A DNA stretch of 64,000 nucleotides. Source: Sporolactobacillus shoreae (GTDB lineage: Bacteria; Bacillota; Bacilli; Bacillales; Sporolactobacillaceae). The position numbers and the translations under genes are program-made. The stretch spans positions 151,094-215,093 of the forward strand of contig NZ_SRJD01000005.1 of the NCBI RefSeq assembly GCF_004684935.1, given 5' to 3'. Below, piece after piece: positions 1 to 7,682 of this stretch. Under the pieces are notes generated by a model. It was not told where the DNA came from. It did not search any database and was given only the letters and a program-made list of their open reading frames with translations. The first letter of the stretch is position 1. Each line of letters opens with the position of its first letter.

Positions 1-27
1 ATAATAAACCAATTATTCTGTACCAAA

Positions 28-411
28 TCATGAAAACAACTTCCCACCAAACCAGCCAAATTGATCAATAATAAAGCTGGCCGAAATCTGACCAATAATG
101 GCAGCAACATTTGCTGCACTCACTCCAATTTTTGGACCCGCTAAAATTGTTAGAAACAAATAACCGACTCCGAAAAAGACCGCACATAATTGCCATACTG
201 GAGCTTGTGCTATAGCCAGCAAATTTCCTCTACCAAAGAAAATTAACCATAATGATAAAAATAAAGTACCTGTTATAAAGGTCAAAAGAGCCGTTTCCAA
301 CGCACCTATTTTCTTACTTAATTTCCCATTAATTGAAGATTGCGCGCTTAAAATAGTTCCCCCTATAAAAGTAATGACAACAGTTATCACATTCACTCGT
401 TCCCGCTCCAT
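28..411 (-). CDS. YdcZ-family (DUF606) DMT transporter, C-terminus probably frameshifted
   Basis: A 127-residue hydrophobic protein with four or more membrane helices and the YdcZ pattern ending in a QFGWFGG motif. Family members run about 140-150 residues and end in one further helix of the type RxIGLLL. Here the frame stops right after FGWFGGK, but shifting the frame within the next few bases (positions about 25-42) gives IWYRIIGLL, the expected start of the last helix, running off the window. I infer a one-base indel near a short T-run: a real frameshift or a sequencing error. It lies 60 bp downstream of an ArsR gene on the same strand. A two-domain relative sits at 17100-18038. Substrate unknown. 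Confidence 0.7.
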   Translation of the reverse strand: MERERVNVITVVITFIGGTILSAQSSINGKLSKKIGALETALLTFITGTLFLSLWLIFFGRGNLLAIAQAPVWQLCAVFFGVGYLFLTILAGPKIGVSAANVAAIIGQISASFIIDQFGWFGGKLFS

Positions 412-450
412 ATGTAGTTATTTGGTGATTTAAGCATATTTTCAAATAGT

Positions 451-468
451 TATATATCTAGATATATA
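451..468. promoter_or_regulatory. 18-bp perfect palindrome, candidate ArsR operator
   Basis: TATATATCTAGATATATA is its own reverse complement. It lies in the 59-bp gap between the ArsR gene stop and the YdcZ-type transporter start. A dyad there could bind the ArsR protein, but the site is AT-rich and no separate promoter is clear. Confidence 0.4.
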
Positions 469-470
469 GA

Positions 471-830
471 TTAATAAAAAACAATATAAAAAAATCTTTT
501 AAGCAATTTTTTTATATTGTCAGCTAATTTCCTAATTGCTTCTTCGTTTCTTCTATAATAAGTCCATTTACCGTGTCTTTCGGATTCTAACAAACCTGCA
601 TCCTGCAACATGGCAAGATAGGAAGAAATAGTCGATTGGGAAAGTCCGGCTTTTTCTTGAATATCTCCTACACATACATCGCCCTTTTCACTTATATTTT
701 TTGATAAAATCGCCGTAGGTTTATCAAAATGTTTTAAAGGATCTTTAAACCAATCGAGTATTTCTAATCGAGTCTTATTTGATAATGCCTTGAAAGTTTT
801 AGTGAATAAGTTTGCGAAAAAATCAATCAT
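471..830 (-). CDS. ArsR-family winged-helix transcriptional regulator
   Basis: A 119-residue protein with the ArsR layout: an N-terminal helix with the ALSNKTRLEIL motif (about residues 15-25), a helix-turn-helix around residues 54-77 (GDIQEKAGLSQSTISSYL) and a wing with RHGKWTYYRR. There is a Cys in DVCVGDI near residue 53 but no full ELCVCDL-type metal site, so metal sensing is unproven. It sits just upstream of the YdcZ-type transporter on the same strand and probably controls it. Its own promoter was not identified with confidence. Confidence 0.85.
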   Translation of the reverse strand: MIDFFANLFTKTFKALSNKTRLEILDWFKDPLKHFDKPTAILSKNISEKGDVCVGDIQEKAGLSQSTISSYLAMLQDAGLLESERHGKWTYYRRNEEAIRKLADNIKKLLKRFFYIVFY

Positions 831-983
831 ACTCTGTGTGGCTCCAATCCCATTAACTTTTTACATCCTTACCCTGAAGAAGATTCGCATCAACAGTACC
901 GCCATAAATAAAATGTATTCATTTTGAATGTGGTCGCTTATCAATGGATACTTAGTGTTATATGTTGCTTGGTAACAAAGCAA

Positions 984-1136
984 TTAATCATTGATTTCTG
1001 TTGAGATCTGCCCTGTGATATCGAATTTATCTTTTACTTGTCCGTAGAATGGACTCCAGGGCATTTCTTGAAGCGGCATCATGACGTCGGCACCTGCTTG
1101 AAGTTTCTTAAATACCTCTTGGCCTAAAAAGGTAGC
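984..1136 (-). pseudogene. C-terminal remnant of a VOC/PhnB-like protein
   Basis: The minus strand carries an open stretch of about 50 codons reading ATFLGQEVFKKLQAGADV, then MMPLQEMPWSPFYGQVKDKF and ending DITGQISTEIND. This matches the C-terminal half of PhnB-like (3-demethylubiquinone methyltransferase-type) VOC proteins, whose hallmark is MPLQE..WSP.YG.V.DKFG..WQI. No start or N-terminal half is present upstream, so the gene is truncated. The rest of the 831-1324 gap holds no gene that I can support. Confidence 0.6.
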
Positions 1137-1145
1137 CTTTAAATG

Positions 1146-1182
1146 AAAAATCGAGAGATAAATATAAATTCTCCCGATTTTT
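1146..1182 (-). terminator. Rho-independent terminator, possibly bidirectional
   Basis: Arms at 1146-1157 and 1171-1182 (AAAAATCGAGAG / CTCCCGATTTTT) pair with one mismatch, with T-runs in both directions. On the minus strand it follows the opp operon and its small membrane gene. Confidence 0.6.
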
Positions 1183-1324
1183 TGTACTTTAATTTAGAGT
1201 ACAGACAAACCATCCCTATAATGCTTATTGACAACAAGCAAAACACTATCTTGTCTTCCCTATTGGAAATTTTATTTTTTAGCTTCATTCTTCAATCGGA
1301 ATAAATAGAACCCATTCGTTTTCT

Positions 1325-1675
1325 TCATGAAAATAGCAAAAGCGTGAAACTGATCAGATAGTAAAAAATAGAGATGATCCACGCGTACCTCAAGTAGGGA
1401 TTTTTCTTTTTTGCATTCCGACCCCGTTCATCCCTAGGCTTATAGTTTTTTAAGAAGAATCGTTTGCAACTCTCAGAAAAAGCGGAAAATGCTCTTTCTT
1501 GCCGCAGCCAGAGTGCTGTCAGAATAATCGTCAGCATCAGAGCAAACAGAAAGCTGGCATTGGAAAGGGTTACCATGTTAAAGTGACCGCCTTCCCAAAG
1601 GAAAAAGAGAAAATAGATAATCCATGAACAGAAAAAATAGATGATAAGTTTCCGCAGCTTAATTTTTCTTTTCAT
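1325..1675 (-). CDS. Small membrane protein at the end of the opp operon (DUF3899-like)
   Basis: A 116-residue protein with three predicted membrane helices (about residues 9-27, 38-56 and 97-115) and a basic loop between the second and third (RDERGRNAKKK). The pattern resembles DUF3899 proteins of Bacilli, which are often found next to oligopeptide transporters; I make that link from memory at moderate confidence. Its start overlaps the end of the OppF gene by 17 bp, so it is probably translationally coupled as the last gene of the operon. Function unknown. Confidence 0.6.
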   Translation of the reverse strand: MKRKIKLRKLIIYFFCSWIIYFLFFLWEGGHFNMVTLSNASFLFALMLTIILTALWLRQERAFSAFSESCKRFFLKNYKPRDERGRNAKKKNPYLRYAWIISIFYYLISFTLLLFS

Positions 1676-2600
1676 TTTTCAGCTGTTCCTTATACGCCTC
1701 GACTTGATTGTCCTGGGATAAAACAAAGTGACCTTTGCCAATCTCATGCAATTCACCATTCAGATCGCCTTCATGAAATTGATAAATGATCCGGGAACGA
1801 TTTATTTCTTTATAAGGATCCGCATGGGGAATGGCCGACAGTAAGCTTTTTGTATAGCGATGAATCGGATAGTGATAGAGCTCATCGGTATCTCCCAATT
1901 CGACAATCACTCCGCGGTACATAACGGCAATCCGGTCACTGATGTACTTAACCATTGACAGGTCATGGGCAATGAACAAATAGGTTAGATTCCGCTCCTT
2001 CTGTAGTTTCTTTAACAGATTGACCACCTGTGCCTGAATCGACACATCCAGAGCGGAAATCGGTTCGTCACAGACGATCAGCTTCGGTTTGACCGCCAGC
2101 GCTCTGGCAATGCCAATACGCTGACGTTGTCCACCAGAAAATTCATGCGGATAGCGCCCTGCATGTTCTGGATTCAGCCCCACTGTAGCCAGTAACCCGC
2201 GGATCTGATGATTCCGGTCTTCCCTGGATTTAGCCAAATGATGGACATCAATGCCTTCGCCTATAATATCCTGTACTTTTTTCTTCGGATCCAGTGAGGC
2301 ATAAGGATCCTGAAAAATCATCTGTACATTGCGACAAAATTCCAGCTGATCACGTTTGGATCTGATCCTAGCAATATCCTTGCCATCGAAAATAATTTCT
2401 CCATTAGTAGGATGATACAGTTTGACGATGCAACGTCCGGTCGTTGTCTTCCCGCAGCCGGATTCGCCGACCAGTCCCAATGTTTCACCTTCTACAATAT
2501 CGAAATTTATATTATTAACCGCTCGTATCTCACCCTTTTGTTCACGGGAGAAGAACTTTTTCAATCCTTTGACTTGCAGCAAAACGTTCTGATCGCTCAT
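1659..2600 (-). CDS. oppF: Oligopeptide ABC transporter ATP-binding protein OppF
   Basis: A 313-residue ABC ATPase. Walker A GESGCGKTT lies at residues 45-53, the Q-loop in MIFQDPYASLDP near 94-105, the signature SGGQRQR at 155-161 and Walker B LIVCDEP near 174-180. The oligopeptide/dipeptide C-terminal region follows (SLLSAIPHADP). With OppD it powers peptide import through OppBC. The start overlaps the OppD stop by 4 bp (ATGA), typical of coupled opp genes. Confidence 0.93.
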   Translation of the reverse strand: MSDQNVLLQVKGLKKFFSREQKGEIRAVNNINFDIVEGETLGLVGESGCGKTTTGRCIVKLYHPTNGEIIFDGKDIARIRSKRDQLEFCRNVQMIFQDPYASLDPKKKVQDIIGEGIDVHHLAKSREDRNHQIRGLLATVGLNPEHAGRYPHEFSGGQRQRIGIARALAVKPKLIVCDEPISALDVSIQAQVVNLLKKLQKERNLTYLFIAHDLSMVKYISDRIAVMYRGVIVELGDTDELYHYPIHRYTKSLLSAIPHADPYKEINRSRIIYQFHEGDLNGELHEIGKGHFVLSQDNQVEAYKEQLKNEKKN

Positions 2601-3643
2601 GGTTTCCCTCCATGTTTTTTATAAAAGGTTGCATATCTTCGCTGTATTGAAGGCGGGGGCTCAACCTTGGGCGCCCGCTCATCGAGCAGCCACGTCGCTG
2701 CAAAGTGGGTCGGCGACAGCTGAAAATACGGGGGCTCATAGTAACGATCAGCTTCAAGAGCATAAGGATTTCTTGAATAGAAGGCGTCTCCTTTCGACGG
2801 ATGGATCAGATCCGGTGGCGCTCCCGGAATCGCATAGAGTTCCTCATCGGCCTCATCTGCTGTTGGTACAGATTGCAACAGTCCCCAAGTGTATGGATGC
2901 TGCGGTAAATAAAAAATTTCTTCTGCCGTTCCTATCTCAACAATTTTACCAGCATACATCACGGCGACCCGGTCGGCCACCTTAGCAACAACGCCCAGGT
3001 CATGAGTAATGAAAATGATCGATGTACCGTTTTTCTTCTGGATATCTTTCATTAATTCAATGATCTGTGCCTGAATGGTCACATCTAGCGCTGTGGTCGG
3101 TTCATCAGCAATCAGAAGCTTCGGATTGCAGGCAAGCGCGATGGCAATCACAATTCTCTGCCTCTGTCCGCCTGAAAACTGATGCGGATAGTCCTTATAG
3201 CGTACTTCACTGTTTGGTATGCCGACGCGTTTTAGCAGCTCGATCGCCCTTTTCATCGCTTCGTGTTTTGATAAGTGCAAATGATGAATCATCGGCAAAG
3301 CGATCTGCTTACTGACACGCATGGTTGGATTAAGCGACGTCATCGGATCTTGAAAGATAATTGAGATCTCTTTACCTCGAATACTACGCATTTCCCGCTG
3401 TGATTTTGCTAAAATATTCTTTCCTTCGTAGAGGATGCTGCCGTCGTCAATCGACGCATTTTTCGAAAGAAGGCGAATAATACTCCGGCAGGTGACCGAT
3501 TTTCCGGAGCCGGATTCACCGACAAGAGCCAGTGTCTCTCCATAATGTAAATCAAACGAGACCCCTCGGACGGCATGAACTTTCCCGTTAAGTGAGTCAA
3601 ATGAAACATGTACATCATCTAAAGATAAGATTGTCTCTGACAC
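2597..3643 (-). CDS. oppD: Oligopeptide ABC transporter ATP-binding protein OppD
   Basis: A 348-residue ABC ATPase with Walker A GESGSGKS at residues 42-49, signature SGGQRQR at 157-163 and Walker B LLIADEP at 176-182. The C-terminal oligopeptide-family extension is present (PGAPPDLIHPSKGDAF, then a tail with PTHFAATWLLDE). It forms the ATPase pair with the downstream oppF and follows oppC after a 4-bp gap. All key motifs are intact. Dpp (dipeptide) specificity is possible, but the gene order B-C-D-F and the OppA type favour oligopeptides. Confidence 0.93.
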   Translation of the reverse strand: MSETILSLDDVHVSFDSLNGKVHAVRGVSFDLHYGETLALVGESGSGKSVTCRSIIRLLSKNASIDDGSILYEGKNILAKSQREMRSIRGKEISIIFQDPMTSLNPTMRVSKQIALPMIHHLHLSKHEAMKRAIELLKRVGIPNSEVRYKDYPHQFSGGQRQRIVIAIALACNPKLLIADEPTTALDVTIQAQIIELMKDIQKKNGTSIIFITHDLGVVAKVADRVAVMYAGKIVEIGTAEEIFYLPQHPYTWGLLQSVPTADEADEELYAIPGAPPDLIHPSKGDAFYSRNPYALEADRYYEPPYFQLSPTHFAATWLLDERAPKVEPPPSIQRRYATFYKKHGGKP

Positions 3644-3647
3644 GTGA

Positions 3648-4679
3648 TCATCCCTTCATCTTCGGATCAAAAGCATCTCTGAGCCCGTCGGCAAAAATAT
3701 TAAAAGCAATCATGATCAGACTGATAATCAGTGCCGGGTACCACATTAAATGAGGATAAAACTGGAACGTCTGATAGCCGTCATTGATCAGCGTCCCAAG
3801 CGAAGCATTGGGCGCACGCATACCTACACCGATGAAACTTAAGAACGCTTCAAAAAATATCGCCTCAGGAATGGTGAACATTGTCTGAATAATAATCACG
3901 CTGCTCAGATTCGGAAGAATATGACCCAGAACCGTTTTTACCGGTCTCTGGCCCAGGACTCTAGCCGCGAGAATAAACTCTTGATTTTTTATCTGCAGTG
4001 TCTGCCCTCTGACCACGCGGGCCATCGTGATCCAACCAATCAGTGCCAGTGCCATGATGATTGACGGAATGCCCGGCGGAAAAATAAGCAGCATCAGAAC
4101 AACAACAACCAAAGTTGGAACACCAGATATAATTTCCAGCGCCCGCTGCATTATTGTATCAGCCTTTCCGCCAAGCCATCCGGAAATGAGGCCATAGGGG
4201 ACGCCGATCGTCAGATCAAGAAATGCGGCGGAAAAAGCAATTAAGAGCGAAATTCTCGTCCCATAGAGCAGCCGTGACAACAAGTCTCTGCCGAATTGGT
4301 CCGTCCCTAAATAGAAATACACCGAAGACGGAACATCCTTTTCCTTATACACGTCAACCCAGACACCAGCCTGTTTGGCGTAGCCGTTAAAGCCATTAAT
4401 ATGTAAGCCTGGTATCTTAGGGGGTAGAAAGGAGTACTGAACTTGCTGAGTATCGGGATTGTGCGGTGAAAACCAGATTGATCCAACTGCAATCACCAGG
4501 ATGATCAGCAGGATGATTAGTGATACCACGGCACCCTTATTCTTCTTGATCCTTCTCCAGCTGTCCCTATAAAAACTGAGCGAAACCGGCTGTGTGTCCT
4601 GAATATTTTCTTCTGCTTCGGACTGTTGACTCAATGTGAAGTACTTATCGGGAACTTGCTGAACGTTTGTTTTACTCAT
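3648..4679 (-). CDS. oppC: Oligopeptide ABC transporter permease OppC
   Basis: An integral membrane permease of about 343 residues with an N-terminal cytoplasmic segment, a first helix near residues 50-70, a large periplasm-facing loop containing HPF/LGTDQFGRDLLSR and the EAA-type loop. The FLGTDQFGRD motif is typical of DppC/OppC. I place the start at the ATG at 4679, preceded by GGGGGAAC, rather than at an in-frame TTG 15 bases upstream; this start overlaps the oppB stop by 8 bp. It partners with OppB to form the channel. Confidence 0.92.
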   Translation of the reverse strand: MSKTNVQQVPDKYFTLSQQSEAEENIQDTQPVSLSFYRDSWRRIKKNKGAVVSLIILLIILVIAVGSIWFSPHNPDTQQVQYSFLPPKIPGLHINGFNGYAKQAGVWVDVYKEKDVPSSVYFYLGTDQFGRDLLSRLLYGTRISLLIAFSAAFLDLTIGVPYGLISGWLGGKADTIMQRALEIISGVPTLVVVVLMLLIFPPGIPSIIMALALIGWITMARVVRGQTLQIKNQEFILAARVLGQRPVKTVLGHILPNLSSVIIIQTMFTIPEAIFFEAFLSFIGVGMRAPNASLGTLINDGYQTFQFYPHLMWYPALIISLIMIAFNIFADGLRDAFDPKMKG

Positions 4680-5619
4680 CTCTTGTTCCCCCAATCAAGC
4701 GTATCCGTGGATCAATCAAGACGTACAAAATATCAACGATCAGAATCACAATGACCAGCAACGTTGAGTAAAGGATCGTCAGACCCATAATCGTAAAATA
4801 ATCATTTGAAAGAATTGATTTTGTGAACTGTTCGCCGATCCCGGGAACCGCAAAAATTTGTTCCACAACGAGTGAACCTGTCAGCAAACTGGCGACCATT
4901 GGCCCTAAGATAGTGATCAGCGGAATCACCGCATTCCGCAACCCGTAACGGAAGGCAACGGTCCATTCATCCACACCGGTTGAACGTGCCAGTTCGATGT
5001 AGTCACTGTGCAGGACATCGATCATTTCTGTTCGGATAAACCTGGCGGAGTCAGCCATCGGTGTAATCGCCAAGGCCAGTGATGGGAGAATGGAGGAAGC
5101 AAAGCCGTTATCCCACAAGCCTATCGGCAACCATTTCAAATCAATGGCAAAAAACAATTGTAATAGGACTGCAAAGACGAAATTGGGGACTGATCCCCCC
5201 AATATGGCAAACAAAGAAGTTGACGTGTCCAACCATGTATTTTGGAACCTGGCGGAAATGATGCCGAATAAGATCCCGACCACCGTCCCTATTATTAATG
5301 CCTGGATGCCAAGCTGAACGGATGGCCCGATTCTTGTTGCAATAATCTTACTGACGGGTTGATTTCCAAACTGAAGAGAGACACCTAGATTTCCTTTGGC
5401 CACACCCACCATGTAGTACAAATACTGAACGACCACTGGCTTATCCAGACCATATTGGTGATTCATCACGGCCTTCTGTACATTTGTTAATTTTTCTTCA
5501 TTACCATAAGGCGAACCCGGTAATTTTTGCATCAGAAGAAAAGTAACGGAACTTATCAACAGCAATGTAACAATCATATAGATTACCCTCTTGAACATAA
5601 ACTTGAGGAAACCCTTCAC
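4672..5619 (-). CDS. oppB: Oligopeptide ABC transporter permease OppB
   Basis: A 315-residue permease with six predicted membrane helices: one N-terminal (about residues 10-30), a periplasmic loop with PGSPYGNEEKLT, and the BPD_transp_1 domain with the EAA loop ELARSTGVDEWTVAFRYGLR. The C-terminus DPRIRLIGG is typical. It follows oppA after a 76-bp gap that contains a transcriptional attenuator-like hairpin, and overlaps oppC. Role: peptide translocation across the cytoplasmic membrane. Confidence 0.93.
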   Translation of the reverse strand: MKGFLKFMFKRVIYMIVTLLLISSVTFLLMQKLPGSPYGNEEKLTNVQKAVMNHQYGLDKPVVVQYLYYMVGVAKGNLGVSLQFGNQPVSKIIATRIGPSVQLGIQALIIGTVVGILFGIISARFQNTWLDTSTSLFAILGGSVPNFVFAVLLQLFFAIDLKWLPIGLWDNGFASSILPSLALAITPMADSARFIRTEMIDVLHSDYIELARSTGVDEWTVAFRYGLRNAVIPLITILGPMVASLLTGSLVVEQIFAVPGIGEQFTKSILSNDYFTIMGLTILYSTLLVIVILIVDILYVLIDPRIRLIGGTRDE

Positions 5620-5650
5620 TCTGATCCCTTCCTTTTTAAAGACCCAATAA

Positions 5651-5684
5651 AAAAGAGGAAGACAGTTAAACGTCCCCCCCTTTT
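5651..5684 (-). terminator. Intercistronic terminator between oppA and oppB
   Basis: On the minus strand a 13-pair stem (AAAAGGGGGGGAC / GTCTTCCTCTTTT, three G-U pairs, 8-base loop) runs straight into a T-run. It sits between oppA and oppB, where partial termination would raise the ratio of binding protein to permease. Confidence 0.7.
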
Positions 5685-5695
5685 CCTAGAAAATT

Positions 5696-7366
5696 TTATT
5701 TTACAAGATAGGCACGGGTGATATCGAATGGTGCACCAAGGTTATGCGTAACAATGCCTTTAACTTTCGGGTTAATCAGATAGTTTTCCGAACCCTGATC
5801 GAGTGGTACAACAACCGCACGATCAAGCAGATATTTCTGTGCAGCCAGCAGATCGTTCCACCGCTGTTCCAGATTTTTCAGATCAGCCGGAGAATTGATC
5901 TTGTCAATCAATTTATCGTAGTTGGCATCTTTAAACTGCGCATGATTATGTTCAAAGGTAGAATAGAACTGCTGCGGAAAACTTACTGGGTCAAAGTCGC
6001 CGGTCCAGCCACCGAGCGCTAGATCGAACTTATAAGACATCATTTTCTGGAACCGGACTTTGGCCGGAACATTGCTGATATTAATGGTCACACCTGGTAA
6101 TGCCGACTCAATCTGACTCTGCAGATACTGGCCAACATTTCCTGCCCCTGTAGAGTCATCGGTGAGCAGAGTAAATGCAATTTTGCTTGTACCCAGTTCT
6201 TTCTTTGCCTTATTCCACAGTTGTGTTGCTTCCGCTTTGTTATAAGGCGACTGATTTCCGGCTACCTCTGTAAAGTCTTTACCGTCTACCGGACTCTTGG
6301 CAATCCCTTTAGGGATGATGCCTGTTGCCGCTCGCGAACCGTCATCCAATACATTGTTGACTAACTGTTCACGGTTAATCGACAGGCTGATCGCTTTGCG
6401 CAGGTTTTCATTCTGCAGATATTTATTCGAACTTGTCCCGAATTCAAGATTTGTCGCACGCAAAGCTAAAACATTATGATATCTCGGGTCTTTCTGGAAT
6501 TGTTTGACAAAGTCTCCATCCAGCGGTGCTGCGTCGGTTTTTCCTGCCTGAAAGAGGTTAACCCCTGTCGACGTATTTTTGAGCACCTGAACATTAATCT
6601 GGTTTAAATGAATATTCTTTTTATCCCAGTAATATTTATTCTTAACATACTTCCAAGTCAGGCCGGTACCATCCCAATCGGTCAGAACAAACGGTCCGTT
6701 GCTCAAGGTATCCGCGCTGCTTGAACCGTATTTGCTTCCCTTCGAATTGACAAACTTCTCATTTTGCGGGAAGAGATTTTCCGATGAAAGTTTTTCTTCG
6801 AAGTACGGATCAGGATTGATCAAGTCGATTTGCAGCTTCGTATCAGAAAGAGCCTTGATACCTAACTGATCGACGCTCTTCTTCCCTTCACTGATTGCCT
6901 GTGCATTCTTGATGTTGAAATAAACACTGGCATTCTGTGCAGCCGTCTTCGGGTCAAACAGACGTCTCCAGGCGAACACGAAATCATTTGCGGTCAACGG
7001 TGCTCCGTTTGACCATTTCAAGCCTTTTTTAAGATTAATAATGTACTGTGTTTTGGCACTGTTGGTCGGCTGCGGTTTACCAGCAGCAAGTGCCGGTACC
7101 GGATCGTTCTTGCCGTTGATCTTGTACAGACCTTCAGCAAATATATCAATTTGTTCTGAACTGACGGTATCGTATTCCTTAACAGAATCCGCCGTCGGTA
7201 TTTCTGCTGTGGTCACCCAGTTTAATACCTGCTTTGATGCTAGGTTACCCGTCGATGACTTAGATGATGAGTTACTGCCGCTGGCGTTTGAACCGCAGCC
7301 GGTCAGTGCGACGACCATCAACAAAGTACCGAGCAGTGCACTCACTCGTTTACTTATTTTTTTCAT
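5696..7366 (-). CDS. oppA: Oligopeptide-binding lipoprotein OppA
   Basis: A 556-residue SBP_bac_5 protein. The N-terminus is a lipoprotein signal with lipobox LTGC (Cys at residue 24) followed by a Ser/Asn-rich linker, so it should be lipid-anchored outside the membrane. The SBP_bac_5 signature is visible near residues 120-140 (GLKWSNGAPLTANDFVFAWR). It captures peptides for OppBCDF. It is the first gene of the operon, with GGGGGG a few bases before the ATG and a candidate promoter about 200 bp upstream. The length matches OppA rather than the shorter DppA proteins. Confidence 0.93.
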   Translation of the reverse strand: MKKISKRVSALLGTLLMVVALTGCGSNASGSNSSSKSSTGNLASKQVLNWVTTAEIPTADSVKEYDTVSSEQIDIFAEGLYKINGKNDPVPALAAGKPQPTNSAKTQYIINLKKGLKWSNGAPLTANDFVFAWRRLFDPKTAAQNASVYFNIKNAQAISEGKKSVDQLGIKALSDTKLQIDLINPDPYFEEKLSSENLFPQNEKFVNSKGSKYGSSSADTLSNGPFVLTDWDGTGLTWKYVKNKYYWDKKNIHLNQINVQVLKNTSTGVNLFQAGKTDAAPLDGDFVKQFQKDPRYHNVLALRATNLEFGTSSNKYLQNENLRKAISLSINREQLVNNVLDDGSRAATGIIPKGIAKSPVDGKDFTEVAGNQSPYNKAEATQLWNKAKKELGTSKIAFTLLTDDSTGAGNVGQYLQSQIESALPGVTINISNVPAKVRFQKMMSYKFDLALGGWTGDFDPVSFPQQFYSTFEHNHAQFKDANYDKLIDKINSPADLKNLEQRWNDLLAAQKYLLDRAVVVPLDQGSENYLINPKVKGIVTHNLGAPFDITRAYLVK

Positions 7367-7566
7367 CTTTATAACCCCCCACTTTCATTTGTTAAAAACT
7401 GTTAAACTATTAGTTCCAACTGAAATGGTTATCTGTTTTCAGGATCACCGGATCCCTTGTCTTATCTGAAACAACAACACCTTTTAAACCGTCTGTTTTT
7501 ACGCATCATCTAACCCCCTTGTTTCTTTGATTCCTGCCGACTCTCTCTTTTTTTGCCAACAGCAAC

Positions 7567-7595
7567 AGTATAAAGTCTAATTATAAGTAAATCAA
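7567..7595 (-). promoter_or_regulatory. Candidate sigma-A promoter of the opp operon
   Basis: On the minus strand TTGATT (7590-7595), a 17-bp spacer and TATACT (7567-7572). The roughly 200-base leader from here to oppA has no further element that I recognise. Confidence 0.5.
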
Positions 7596-7682
7596 TATGA
7601 TTTTAGTGATTTAATAGTGAAAGTTAATGATACCTTTCTTAATCATGGATCAATAGGCTCAAATACTAATGAACTCTGAAAA

